Assembly (NCBI RefSeq): GCF_029784165.1
Contig: NC_073696.1
Coordinates: 151,821,391-151,885,390, forward strand
Length of the DNA stretch: 64,000 bases
From: Wyeomyia smithii
Taxonomy: Eukaryota; Arthropoda; Insecta; Diptera; Culicidae
Direction: 5' to 3'
In this document: piece by piece, positions 10,993-26,167 of the stretch
Layout of the letters: every line of letters begins with the position of its first letter
Position numbering within the stretch: the stretch's first letter is position 1
Position numbers and translations under genes: made by a program
Notes under the pieces: generated by a model
What the model saw: the letters and a program-made list of their open reading frames with translations, nothing else
Databases searched by the model: none
Told to the model about the DNA's origin: nothing

Positions 10993-12093
10993 CACCCAAC
11001 GCAAACGGGGAACATTTCATTACTTTAGGGCAATTTTTTATTACTTTCTGTGTCTTATGACTGCGCATTATACTTGTGTATAATATAGTAACAAACAAAA
11101 AGTAATAAAAATTATGACGGCCACACGCTTGTATGTGTTTCTGCAGGAGAACATACAGCTAAGCACCGCAATGCATGTGTTAGCAAGACTTCACTCGCTG
11201 CATTTGTATTGATGCAACGATCTGGTTCATTTTTGTCCCCTTCATCCACACATAATCAGAATCTCAACCGTCAACCTCTAATGTCTAATTAGAAACACTT
11301 TCGTTTCGCCCCCCAGTGTTTACTTAAAATGGAAATATGTAATACTGTCTGACCAGAGTTGCCGAAGTTGCGAATATTGTTCTGGATGGGCATAAGTTTT
11401 GTATTTTCAAACAGGTCCAAATGTGTTTCCAAGAACCAATGATTGTGCTGTAGATAGTTTGCAAGAAAGCTAATGTTTTTGTTTTTCTCTAACGCAGTTT
11501 ACAGATCGTGATGTCATTTTAAGGCGCATTCCAAATCTTTGAAATCATCAACGTTTGCATACTCTATGACGGGGAAAATGCTGCTTGGCAGCTCTTGTCA
11601 TATTTTTTCGCTACTCCGTATGCACACAACGAGCGAACTAATACACGCACACCGGATAAATTGTAGATTGAAGCAACTTGTAAGGCCTCTGCCAGGCTGA
11701 ACGCCAACACGAGCGATGGGGCGAGATTTTTGCCGTAGGCTAATTAACAGCTCTACTTACGGCTGTTTATTTACCTACGGCAAGAATCTCGCCTGAACGC
11801 TCGCGTTGGCATTCAGCCTAGCAGAGGCCTAATATGTGCAACAATTGCGACTGTGTGTGATTTTTTTTTGACTTGAGACGGAAAGAGAGCGTTTTTCGAC
11901 AGAAAAAAATTTGCATGTGGTTAAAACGACCATTATTAGATAGTCGTACTTCCGTAACACATGCTAAATATATGACAGTATGTGTTGTTACTTGACTGGG
12001 GAAGAATTTTATTGCCTTGTAAGTAATGGATTTGTTACCTAAAAGGCAATTTTGCGCTATTGCTTTTAAAGTAATAAGGAAAAGTTTTGGGTG
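10993..12093. mobile_element. Candidate TA-flanked DNA element (mariner-type MITE)
   Basis: Inverted termini CACCCAAC... and ...TTTTGGGTG are each flanked by TA (10991-10992, 12094-12095). The inward 100 bases of both ends share further similar blocks in inverted order: a TTATTACTTT-like block and a GGCAATTTT-like block. No transposase frame is visible. A Harbinger-like hairpin (11684-11829) sits inside. The mismatched termini keep confidence moderate. Confidence 0.42.
11684..11829. mobile_element. Hairpin MITE, Harbinger-like (copy 1)
   Basis: A 146-bp near-palindrome has termini GGCCTCTGCC/GGCAGAGGCC-like and is flanked on both sides by TAA (11681-11683, 11830-11832). Arms pair over about 60 bases with few mismatches, around a core with GCCGTAGG and ACAGCTCTACT. 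The 3-bp TWA duplication is the hallmark of PIF/Harbinger elements. It matches in size and core design the 145-bp hairpin at 38202-38346. Confidence 0.65.
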
Positions 12094-12480
12094 TATAAAT
12101 TTAGATATTCTTTATTTATGAACGTTTCGATCTCTTTCAAACGTTCCATTTACCGGTTTAAGAAATATACATTATACATTATGTTTTTATACATTAAAAT
12201 GATATTGATAGAGACTGTTATAAAAATTAATACCTACAATAATTACAATGATTAATACAAGTTATAATTTAACTTATCTGTCGCCATGCTGCTGCTATCG
12301 TGATTACAGGCTGAATAATGTCGATCCTTGGCAACTGCAGACTGATGAACATTCGTTGCTCGTTGTTTTATTTTTCATTGTTTACCTCTTTGAACGAGGT
12401 AGCTGCCCATAAATATTTTTTTTGGGCGTAGAATACGTCTTACGGCAACATATACAGGGACCCAACTTCAATACAGGGAT
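12094..12480. other. Unassigned stretch
   Basis: AT-rich sequence with no ORF or recognisable repeat. Confidence 0.4.
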
Positions 12481-12887
12481 CCAATTTCAAAACCGAAAAC
12501 ATCGAGAGCGTCACGAAAATTGTCCAATTTCAAACGTTTGAAACGCAGTTAGTTTCCAACCGATTTCTGTCATTTTTGTAGCAATCGATTGGAAAATCAT
12601 TTGAGCACCCGTCCAAATGCAGAAAATTGTTATCTGATTGTTCGTACTATTGTACTATTGACAATCGTTGAACATTGTCGAAACGCAAATTTCGACTTTT
12701 GATTGGTCGCTTGCTGCTTTTCCCTAAAAAGGACGACAGAATGGAGTACCTAGTTATCCAGGAATGCACTCTTTGGGCTATATAATAGACTGTTTCTCTT
12801 CAAGCAAATCAGTTTACTAGTAGCAGGCAACAGCAGCGGACATCCCCGATGGCAGTAGGTGAAGGCAGCGGGCCACCATCATCCAGC
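12481..12887 (+). repeat. Promoter-like dispersed repeat, copy A
   Basis: This repeat recurs on both strands at 37.2-37.6, 38.8, 40.0-40.3, 49.3-49.6, 50.3, 50.9 and 51.6 kb. Shared blocks in order are GCAATCGATTGGAAAAT, CCAAATGCAGAAAATTGT, ACTATTGTACTATTGA, a CCAAT-type box (ATTGG at 12702-12706), then about 75 bases on a TATA box (TATATAATA, 12779-12787), and a leader with AACAGCAGC. The arrangement is that of an RNA polymerase II core promoter. I see no protein ORF downstream; the 12.9-13.3 kb minisatellite follows. Confidence 0.55.
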
Positions 12888-13285
12888 TTGTATGTATATA
12901 TAGGGTGTGTGCACATAACGTGTGTCGCTAGCTATATAAGCTGTGTGGCTAGCGTGTGGGGCTTGCTGTGTAGCGTGTGTAGCTTGCTATATAGCGTGTG
13001 GCTTGCTATATAGCGTGCTTGTCCGTGCATGTCTATAGCGTGTGTGGCTTGCCATATAGGGTGCGTGGCTTGCTATGTAGCGTGTGTGGCTTGCTATATA
13101 GTTTGTGGCTAGCGTGTGTGGCTTGCTATATAGCGTGCATGTCTATAGCATGTGTGGCTTGCTATGTAGCGTGTGTGGCTTGCTATATAGCGTGCGTGGC
13201 GAGCTATATGGCGTGTGAATGTCCATAGCGTATCTGTGCATATTAATAGCGTGTGTGGCTTGCTATAAAGCGTGGGTGGCTAGTA
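12888..13285 (+). repeat. Minisatellite, about 21-bp unit
   Basis: Around 18 imperfect copies of a unit of the type GCGTGTGTGGCTTGCTATATA run through this stretch, with units of roughly 18-24 bases. The open frame across it is a by-product of the repeat. Confidence 0.85.
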
Positions 13286-14040
13286 GTATTAAAATTTTCA
13301 TTTATAATTGCAATTAAATTACCCCATATTGAATTGATTTATCACTGTAAATCATTCCGAACTAAATCAAAAAATTGGCATGTTGAAAAACATCAATAAA
13401 TGGCATTGACAAACACAATTAACCTTTTTCGATTTCAGCTAAGCCTCAAAGTTTATCTGAAGAATTTTTGGTTTAGTGAGCCTGAATCACATAATTTTTT
13501 GCTCAAGTCATACTATTTGCAGCAATCAGTTGTAAAATTATCTACGCTATTGTAAAATGCAGAAAATTGTTATTTGAACTGTTGTACTATAGATGAGGAA
13601 TGCACTATTTGCTCTCGTCTATAGCCTCTTCGTAACCACTGCCTAAATTAGATATCTTAGTGCAGCTTGGTACAAAAGACAGCCTCAAAACAATTCAATT
13701 TCATTCTTGTTTTGGATACGGCAGTAAGTGAAACCGCGTAGCTGCACATAACTTCTGCTGTTGTTCATTGTCGTTACCGGTGCCAGCTATGTCATCTAGA
13801 GGTAAATGTCATCTAGAGCAGAGAGAACATTAAATTAACTAACCCCAATTGAGTGTATTCCCAAACCTATTCCAAGGAATACATTGACATAACTGTCGTA
13901 TTCTGCGTTAACTCTGCGGTCGTGTCTTATAAACAACCTCTTCAACTTTTTCAATGTTGGTTCGCGTTATTCACTCGTATTTCTTACAAACTCTTGCAAT
14001 CTTTAGGGCACGCTTGTTGATTCTTTGCTTCAGCATGCCG
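13286..14040. other. Mostly unassigned; decayed promoter-like repeat at 13.5-13.65 kb
   Basis: The blocks TGCAGAAAATTGTTAT, TTGTACTAT and GAGGAATGCACTATTTG (13550-13600) match copy A in the same order, so a degraded second unit lies here. The CCAAT and TATA boxes are not recognisable. The remainder holds no gene I can support. Confidence 0.4.
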
Positions 14041-15830
14041 TACGCGGTCAGTAGAAATTGCAACACCGTCGCGCACAATATTATCCACAAGCTGCACTAT
14101 GAATGACCACTTAGCAACTTTCGCCGAAATTAGAACGGATACTACTCTAGAAGATACGATTTTCGTTTGTGGTGACTACAATCAACCACGCATGCAATGG
14201 ATGAGTGGCATTGACGGTATTTATTGTAGTAATGGAAACCAACTTCCTCAATCAAGTAGTATTTTACTAGATGGCATGGATTTCATACATTTAAGCCAGG
14301 CAAATCTCGTACGCAACCACCTGAATCGTACACTTGATTTGGTTTTCTACACTTTTGAGCAAAAGTTAAGTGTCAATGTTTGCCCCGTTTTGCTTTTACC
14401 TATCGATAGTCACCACCCACCGTTAGAGATGTCTTTGCCCGGCGTCACTGATGTTATCGCACCAATTGTTGCCAATGCTGAGCGAACGTTTAATTACCGT
14501 AGGATCAATTTTGCTGCTTTACTTGCGTACCTGTCAACGGTGAATTGGGATCTGCTTTTTGCTTCTAGTGACGTTGATGATATGGCTGATAAGTTTAGAG
14601 ACGAAATATGCTCGTGGCTGCTGACAAATGTACCAACCAAACGTGCTGCAGCTTCGCCTGCGTGGAGTACACCGGGATCACGTACACTAAAACGTGAGCG
14701 TAACGTATGTCAACGTAGATTGCGGCGCCATTGAACACTCGAACACAAGTATAATTTTCAGGTAGCCAGTAACGCTTACCGTCGAGTTAACGCTGCACTC
14801 TATAAGTCGTACGTCCTGAGAATTCAATCGAGTCTTCGGCGCAATCCCAAAGGTTTTAGGAACTTTGTAAATTCCAAACGGAATACTTCTTCGATCCCAT
14901 CGAGTGTTTTTCTCGACGAAGAAACCGCCTCGACTGCTGCAACCACATGTAACCTTTTTGCCAGACATTTTGTTTCGGTCTTCAACTCAGGTTGTACATC
15001 TCAGCAGGATGCCGAGTACGCTGCCTCTGACGTCCCAGCTGATTTGGTCGATTTACGATCTTTCGTCATTACTAATGAAATGGTTATGAAGCAGCGAAGA
15101 AATTGAAGTGCTTCTATTCACCTGGTCCAGATGGAGTTCCAGCTGTGGTTTTGACCCATTATATAGCTGCATTAGTAGATCCACTGTGCTTTTCATACCA
15201 CTGCTGGGTCCACTGCTTTTCATACTATTTTTTAACGATGCCACCCTATTGCTTGAGAATAACTGTAAACTGATTTATGCGGATGACCTGAAACTTTATT
15301 TCGTTCTGCGTTCCGTGGAGGATTGTGAACGTCTACAATTATTACTCAATATTTTTGCTAGTTGGTGTCAAAGAAATAAGCTATCTCTAAGTATTGGCAA
15401 ATGTGTAGTAATCACATTTCATCGCATATCCAAGCCTATTGAGTTTGCGTATGAAATTGATGGCGTTACATTCACGAGAGTAGATCAGTTAAACGACCTT
15501 GGCATCCTGCTAGATGCGAAATTGACGTTTGACCTTCATCGTTCAGCGGTTATATCCAAAGCGAGTCGTCAACTAGGATTTATCTCGAAAATAGCTTAGG
15601 ATTTTTCCGATCCCCACTGTTTCAAGGCACTATATTGTGCTCTAGTTCGTCCTCTTTTGGAAACTGCTGCTGTAGTATGGTGTCCACATCAAACCTCGTG
15701 GAGTATAAGAATCGAGCACATACAGAAACGTTTCCTCAGACTGGCCCTAAAAGATTTACCATGGCGCAATCCATCGGATCGGTCACGGATTTTGACTGTG
15801 TTTTCCCCATTTTTCTTCTTCACTGAATGT
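14041..15830 (+). pseudogene. CR1/T1-Q-like ORF2 remnant (endonuclease, RT)
   Basis: A 5'-truncated non-LTR copy. The endonuclease part (14099-14731) has TIFVCGDYNQPRMQW, DLVFYTFEQ and LLPIDSHHPPLEM, then a linker with FRDEICSWLLTNVPTKRAA. Frames shift repeatedly to 15100. RT pieces include GPLLFILFFND, LIYADDLKLYFVL (catalytic YADD, about 15275-15310), and CQRNKLSLSIGKCVVITF; a TAG follows at about 15597. The thumb segment with YCALVRPLLETAAVVW, RIEHIQKRFLRLALKDLPW ends near 15780. No RNase H follows. The GDYN and thumb motifs match the larger CR1-like element at 29.5-33.9 kb, from which it differs strongly. Most of RT motifs 1-4 is deleted. Confidence 0.75.
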
Positions 15831-18012
15831 TCTAATTGTTTCTGTCACTTTTATAGGCAGTCAAAAATTTTTTGAAATTTTAATTGTTTCTGTCACTTTT
15901 ATAGCAAGTTTCGAAAAATTTTTTATTACGCGCACAAAGTTCATATTTCATTAAGTTAGCACTCGGGTTGTTGTTGAAGTAGCGTATGGGTAAACGAGTT
16001 TGACTCGATGGTAACCGACATCAGAATAATTAGGATTTTCAACAATAGATTCCAAGCAGAGCGTTGCTTGTTCTTTCGTATCACACCGGTTTTAGCATCC
16101 TGGTTTAGCGTGACAGATGTCTACGTATACACCCGCGGTTTACGGCCATACCAAACACGGCTGATCAAACTGTCATCAGGCCTAGCGCTGCAATCACACC
16201 ACTTTGAGATGTCCTCTTCGTAAAGTTTATTCGCACCTTTTACTTTTCCTGCTTGATTTCCACTCCAGTTTTCACAATTCTTAAGTAAATAGCAACTGTG
16301 TTGCAGCAACAGATAAGGCAGATAAATGATCGATCTGCGATGTGCTGTAAAACTACACAAACAATTTGCACAAGTGCCACTGAAATGGGCGGTAAAATAA
16401 AGACACGAACGTCCGGGGGCACTGTTCACTATACACGTCTTATTGCTCGTTTTATGATTGATTTTCATTTTCAATGCCATACATAAAGACACGAACGCGC
16501 GGAGGCACTGTTCACTATGCACATCTTTTTGCTCGTTTTCCGAAAACTGGTCGCGCCGCTACACGGTCGCCATAAACTAACTTTGTTCGGGAGTCTTCTT
16601 TTTCGTTAAACTTAATAAACCGAAACAACCACTTTTGTGTTTCAAATCAGAATGATTTTATTTTCCTTCTCAAGTTTACAATTTAGTTCCTTAAGGCTAA
16701 GTTTCATTTCTTAATTCTAATACTACGAAATAGTGGGAGAAAACATAGCTACTTTATTTACTTGTCATCCAATCGTGGGCTAGCTTGATGACGCCGCCAC
16801 GATTGGTAATTAAAATACATAACACACAAACATACAGGCGTGCGCGGCAGGCGCAGTTGGCTTGTGTGTTGATTGTTTATTTTTCAGCCATATGCGCACA
16901 TCGCATTGGGCTTGGGATAGGTCTGGATAAGATATGGAATAGTGAAATTGGATACTCTCACTGGGGCGGTAAGGCATTATGCAACTCAAGTGCATTAGCT
17001 TTGTTATGCAACTTGTGAGGTTGGAAATAATTTATTGGCTGGGAAAGAACATGACCCAGATTAACTGCTGGACATGTTCTTTTGACTGGTGAGAAAGTTA
17101 AAGGATTTGTTAATCGTTTTGGGACTTGTGGGCAGCGATGGAAAAAAATCACCTCTAGCGATTTTGAATACATATAAAGGAAGCCTAAGATGCGTTGACA
17201 TCGTCGTCAGTATACGAATAACAAAGTATCGGTGTTGGTTCACTCTCTTTGCTTCCCTTTTTACGATATATTGCTTGTCGTTAGCGTACACCACAACATA
17301 TGGTTCTCAATGTGCACAACTCGGTATATGAAGTAATTCGTCTCTGTTACACAGAGCGATCAGATCTTGTTATGTTATTACCCATGAATAAGATTTATTG
17401 TCAGAAAAAGAAAGAAAATGACAATGTATGCTCTCCTACTCTCGCTCAAGTCAACCGCTGCCGAAGTAGTCCCTTCCCCCACACTTTCCTTCTCACCGCA
17501 CCACACCTCTGCTGCTGCTCAGGCGACATGATATTCTTCTGCTGCTATTCTTTGTTTCCCTAACGACCGGCATATGGAGAGACAAACGCAACGAGCGAAT
17601 CGCTTCTCAGAGTAGATGTAGTCAAGTCATGTGTTTATTTTCTCCCAGAAACCTACGCACCATATCATCATTTCATTATGTGTTGAGAGGATTCAAGTTT
17701 AGTCGCGGTCTGTAACAATTCATGATGTGTACATGTGGAGATTAAACGATGATTGCATCATATTCGTTTCGTTTCCATCACTGCTTGTGGGAATCTTGAG
17801 TGGTTTGGAAGTTATGGTTTGTGTGGGAAGTAAAGCAATACTTTGCTTTGGCTTTTCTTGGAAACATATGAGAAAAAGGTTTCTTTGGAACATATGAGAA
17901 AAAGGTAGATTTCGTTATTAATTTATGGCCTTGGGAAAGTTATTCGGAAGTTATGGGTAATTCATAAAATTCGTAAAATTCACATCTGGGGAATACCATA
18001 CATTACTGGAAG
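15831..18012. other. Unassigned stretch with small direct repeats
   Basis: No gene is visible. The block TAATTGTTTCTGTCACTTTT occurs at about 15833 and 15882. A tandem pair with an 86-base period lies at 16397-16544 (ATAAAGACACGAACG...). The block GGAACATATGAGAAAAAGGT is doubled at about 17861-17905. Part of 16.5-16.8 kb could be a retroelement terminal repeat, but I find no partner. Confidence 0.4.
16397..16544 (+). repeat. Tandem pair, 86-bp period
   Basis: Two copies of ATAAAGACACGAACG..., GGCACTGTTCACTATRCAC and TTGCTCGTTTT occur at 16397 and 16483 with about 85-90% similarity over the first 60 bases. Confidence 0.7.
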
Positions 18013-18672
18013 CGAGGCTAACGATCTGCAAGGACCATTGAAAGATACCTTAGATAATTTGTCTGAATGGGCTCTTAAGCTGGGTATCGAATTCTCTCCG
18101 GAGAAAACTGAGCTGGTCGTTTTTTCTAGGAAGCATAACCCAGCTCAGCTGCAGCTCCTTCTAACGGGTAAAACAATCACTCAGGTTTTAGTCGCTAAAT
18201 ATCTCGGGGACTGGTTCGACTCTAAATGCACCTGGGCTTGTCATATTAGGTATCTAACACGAAAATGCCAACAGAGGATTAATTTTCTTCGTACGATTAC
18301 CGGAACCTGGTGGGGTGCCCACGGTTGCTCCTGCTTCCGCTCCGTCGCGAACACGCACATTATAAAATTAGAGAGAATACAATATCGTTGTTTGCGTATT
18401 GCCTTGGGCTGCATGCAGTCGACCCATACGATGAGTGTTGAAGTGTTAGCGGGTATTCTTCCGTTGAAACATCGTTTTTGGAATCTCTCTTACCGGTTGC
18501 TAATTCGATGCACAGTTATGAACCCATTAGTAATTGAAAATTTCGAAAGGCTGGTCGACCTTCAATCTCAATCCAGATTTATGACTTTATATTTTGACTA
18601 TATGGCTCAAGATATTAACCCTTCTTCATATGTTCCTTTCAATGTTGCCCTTTTAGATACTTCCCGGTCAAC
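18013..18672 (+). pseudogene. I-clade ORF2 fragment, second subfamily
   Basis: An open frame codes for the RT C-terminus and connection region: LDNLSEWALKLGIEFSPEKT, then WFDSKCTWACHIRYLTRKC, FLRTITGTWWGAHG, then IKLERIQYRCLRIALGCMQ, RFWNLSYRLLIRC and NPLVIENFERLV. It aligns throughout with the I copies elsewhere but with clearly lower similarity (I estimate about 70% of residues), so it is another subfamily. It has a small deletion after GAHG. Homology stops at LLDTSRST (about 18672), before RNase H. Confidence 0.8.
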
Positions 18673-18955
18673 ATTGTTACGTAACATTATATAGATTGTT
18701 ACGTAACAGTGTTACGATGTTATGTTTGTTTAACGTTAGCTGAAAGTAAGTGGAAGGTTTCTATTTCCCACTTTTTACATAACATTGTACCATTACAGTG
18801 TTACATTGGGGTAACATAACTGTAACATTGTAGTTATATTGAAGCAATGTAACGTTATGTAATAATACTTATATTAATGTTATGTAATGACATTAATGTA
18901 GCTGTTATGTAAACTTGAAGATTATTTCCTGCTTTTAATGTAACATTGTTTTATT
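18673..18955. repeat. GTAACATT-rich, palindromic repeat
   Basis: About 280 bases are packed with GTAACATT/AATGTTAC variants in both orientations (e.g. GTTACGTAAC at 18675 and 18696). The left end (CATTGTTACGTAACATT) and the right end (reverse strand CAATGTTACATTAAAA) look like degraded inverted termini. It sits exactly where the I fragment stops, so it may be a small inserted element. Confidence 0.5.
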
Positions 18956-22638
<3,683 letters not shown>

Positions 22639-22984
22639 TACAGTCAGGTTTTTTTACGCGGGGAATACGTACCTCGTAAAAAAACGCGTAAAAAAACTGC
22701 GTTAATTCGAAAAACCGCGTAAAAAACCGCGCTAATTCAAAAAATCCACATAAAAAAAACCGCCGTGATTCAAAAATCCGCGTAAAAAAACACGTTTTTT
22801 TAAAATCCGCGTAAAGTAGTCCAGCAAGAAGGGCTTTAGAAAAAACCCGAGACGCTCTGGAGCCAGTATTCAAAATTGTCCTCTTTGAAAAATCCGCGTA
22901 AAAAAACCGCGTTAATTCAAAAATCCGCGTAAAAACCTCGTAAAAAACCGCGTATAAAAAAACCGCGTAAAAAACACCTGACTG
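22639..22984. mobile_element. MITE with internal CGCGTAAAAAA repeats
   Basis: A 346-bp element has inverted termini CAGTCAGGTTTTTTTACGCG and the reverse complement of CAGTCAGGTGTTTTTTACGC. It is flanked by TATATA on both sides, compatible with a TA or TATA duplication. The interior contains at least a dozen (CGCGTAAAAAA)-type units separated by AATTCAAAAAT. No transposase is present. Confidence 0.75.
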
Positions 22985-23498
22985 TATATATAATTCACTG
23001 CCGACTACCGACTGGCAATGAATATCCATCGCGAGAGGGATAGATCTAAAACCTAAGAGTATTGAACACGATTTCACTTAGCTGCTCAGTTTGATTTGTT
23101 TAGGGTGAAGTCCCGGTAAGTAAAAGTTGGCACTCGAGGTGCACTATCAGAACTATTTTGCGACTATTTGCATGTCGCATCACCAGCAGCGATTGGTACT
23201 GGGCGCAAGCGAAATGGAGAATGCACTATGCTTAGGATGGGAATACCATCAGTAGGGACAGTGGTAGATCGCGATTTCGCGGAAGCCGCGAAATCCAGCA
23301 TCGGCCGCGTAATTAACAAAAAACCGAGGAAATGCCGCGAAAACCAGCAACACGGACAAATCTTGAGATTAATGCGCACCTCGATGGTAACGGGAGGCCT
23401 TTTTTCCCCAACCAATTTGATGGAATAGTACAACTGCTCTCTTCCAACGAGATTTTGTCAACCTGGGTTGAATTGTTTTCGGCCGGCTCAGTTACTAG
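22985..23498. other. Unassigned stretch
   Basis: No gene or repeat is recognised. An 87-codon open frame on each strand here has no supporting features. Confidence 0.4.
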
Positions 23499-23815
23499 TG
23501 TTGAATCGACACACCAAATAGTAATAATACTATTTCGTTTAGTTTAGTCAGATTCCAAAAGTTAATTTATTCCATATAATCTGGTATCTTATATCTAAAT
23601 ATTATACATGGTTCGTTAGCGATTGCTAATGTGAAACACAATATCATTGTTCCGATTCCTACCACGCATCTCTGTACATGCATATACAGCGCGCAACTCG
23701 GTTATACAATTTGTCAATCTATTGTCGAGTTCTGCCAGCTTCATTGGGGTGGCTCACAAATATTAGGGTGGTTCAAAAAGTAATAATTATCCTAAAAGAA
23801 ATTGATAATTCAACA
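23499..23815 (-). repeat. copia 3' LTR, complete (317 bp)
   Basis: Begins TGTTGAAT and ends ATTCAACA on either strand, the TG...CA rule with an 8-bp inverted terminus. It is matched over its inner 205 bases by 48033-48244. A purine tract (GAGGGGAAG on the element strand, 23816-23825) lies directly next to it. Confidence 0.88.
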
Positions 23816-23830
23816 CTTCCCCTCAATTTC
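23816..23830 (-). other. copia polypurine tract
   Basis: Element-strand sequence TTGAGGGGAAG immediately precedes the LTR start TGTTG, the position where plus-strand DNA synthesis is primed. Confidence 0.7.
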
Positions 23831-25762
23831 GTAATTGCAGGCTCGCAGTCATCCTCTCGAACGTAGTCCTTGGTAATGGCTTGGTGAGAATGTCCGCAAG
23901 TTGATCTTCACTCCTAATGTACTGGATCTTCATCTTCTTGGACTGGATTATCTCTCGAACATACATATATATATATATATATGTCGATATGCTTCGTTCG
24001 CTGATGCTCCCTTTGCTCTTCAGCAATCCGAATACAAGGAGTGTTATCCTCAAAAATCGTGAAAGGACTTGATTCAATTCCCAACTATTAAACTAGATAG
24101 CCAAATTCCTTCTTTTGCCCCATTACATAGGGAAATCAGTTCAGCCTCTGTTGAAGAGAGACTTACTGTAGGTTGTCTCTCCGTCGACCATGACACCAGA
24201 TTTCCATAAACTAAGAAAAGGTTTCCAGAATTCGATCTTCTATCTTCATAATTATTTCCATAGTCGGCATCTGCATATCCTTCCAATGCTCTTGCCTTAT
24301 CATGATAACTATAGAAAAGATATAGATCCTTTGTACCTTGCAAATATCGAAGAATTCTCTTCAATCCATTCCAGTGCTCCTCTGATGTACAACTTTGGAA
24401 CTTGCTCAGGATACTCACAGCTGCGCTGATATCAAGACGAGACATTGATGCTAAATACTGCAAACACCCCAACAAAGCTTTATACGGCTCCTCCATTCTA
24501 TTACTTTCTGATGCTTCCCAATTTACATTTGCATCCATAGGTGTTGCAACTGGCTTGCAATCATGCATACCAAATCGATATAGAACTTTATCAACATAAT
24601 TCTTTTGAGAAATCTTCATTTCTTGTTTCTCTAAGCTTCTGTCGATTTCTTATCCCAAATAAATCTTGACTTCTCCTAAATCTTTCATTTGAAATCTCTT
24701 CGATAACTCTTGCTTTATTCAATTGACTCTAGTAATATCATCAGAAACAATAAGGATGTCATCCACATAAAGTACAACATACAATTTGAAGTCTTTATGT
24801 ATGTAAACACAGGAATCGCTAGACAGCTTAGAAAACCCCAGCTTTATCATGACTTCGTCAAAGCACAGGTTCCAGCTTCTTCCAGCCTGTTTTAATTCAT
24901 ACAGACTCCTATTCAAACGACAAATTGGACTATTCCCATCTTCATCACATGGCAATTTCATGTAAACTTCTTCATCTAAATTCCCATTGAGGAAAGCTGT
25001 CTTAACATTCATCTGATGTACCAGCATATTTCTCACAACGGCTATAGACAGAATAGTTCTAATGGTTGTAATCTTCGCTACAGGTGCAAAGGTTTCTTGG
25101 TAATCAAAACCATAACTTTGAGAGCAACCTTTAGCAACTAACCTTGCCTTGTATCGTCTTGTGGATTCTCCATCTTTGATTCCAAATACCCACATGGAAT
25201 TAATTGGTCCAAAACCGGTTGGAATACTATTTACCAAACTCCATCTATTGTTCTTTTCTAGTGCTGCCAATTCTTCCTGAATTGTAGCTTTCCATTTAGG
25301 CCAGTCATCCCTTTTCATTAATTCAGGGATAGTTTGGGGTATATCTTCAATGAAACTTACAGCTGAGAATGCGCTATTTGCATTGTCAGCTCTTAACTCT
25401 TGTTGTATCTGTTTTTCTTGAATCCTCTTACTACGACGTACGATCGGTTCTGAATTTCTCGCATCTCATGCTTGGATTCATCTTCGTCACCTTCTTCGCT
25501 AGCGTCTGAAACATCAGCCGATTCATCTTAATCATCAACTGAACTAGTATCCAAAACCTTAGATTCCTTTACGCCTGTCGGTGCGAAACTCTGGTATAGG
25601 CCTTCAACCTCGCTACCAGAATCTTGCGTATCCCGAAAAACACATTGGCTTTCATCGAAAACCACATCTCTTGAGATGATTATCCTTCCAGACTCCTCAT
25701 CCCAAAGTCGATATCCATTCTTGGCACGTCCGACAAAAGTCAATCTTCTACTTCTGTCGTCG
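23823..25762 (-). pseudogene. copia Pol remnant: RT and RNase H
   Basis: From high to low coordinate: post-integrase segment TFVGRAKNGYRLWDEE (about 25740), an acidic linker with stops, then RT starting WPKWKATIQEELAALEKN (25300). RT retains motif RLVAKGCSQSYGFDYQETFAP, VKTAFLNGNLDEEVYMK and the catalytic YVDDI (about 24755). A stop ends this frame at 24719. RT thumb and RNase H resume at 24619: NYVDKVLYRFGMHDCKPVATP, LLGCLQYL, GYADADYGNNYEDRRS, VSLSSTEAELISL. A last piece (23823-24077) carries a short TATA-repeat expansion before IRSEDQLADILTKPLPR. The motifs define copia; at least three frame breaks make it inactive. Confidence 0.88.
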
Positions 25763-25777
25763 AACTTCTTACGTCTT
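25763..25777. repeat. Target site duplication (left) of the 17.7-kb I insertion
   Basis: AACTTCTTACGTCTT here is repeated exactly at 43444-43458. Both lie in copia integrase coding sequence. The first two A may belong to the element tail on the right side. Confidence 0.88.
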
Positions 25778-26167
25778 CATTCCGAGTTGTGCTCTCGTCG
25801 TGTTCGGTCGCAATTTTATTTCGATCTCGATAGTGCCGACCAGTAATCCGTCTCAAGGTCACCGTGAATTGTGCTCTGCTGCTCGTTGCCGTCGTCGCTG
25901 TTGAAGACAGCAAAAAGAAGAAGAAGTCAACAATAGCCCGTGCGTTGTGTCGCTGCCTGAAGAAATTCGGTACCCGGCGCACGGCCGTTTGGCTGTATTG
26001 GTCGATCGGACAACCAAGGAAGGAAGCAGCAAGAAGAGATTGGCATCGCCCGTGCGCTGATTGTGGAGGAGAGCGGCTGCATAAGCTAAGTAGTTTTTTT
26101 TCTCTTGGTTTTTTCTACAATATTATTTGTTAATTGGCATTTTGCGTGTGTGGCTCACGCGTCCAAC

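Noticed and set aside
12998..13228. Cys/Ala-rich 76-codon ORF
   Set aside because: It is the translation of a 21-bp minisatellite; every unit repeats the same residues and there is no start context.
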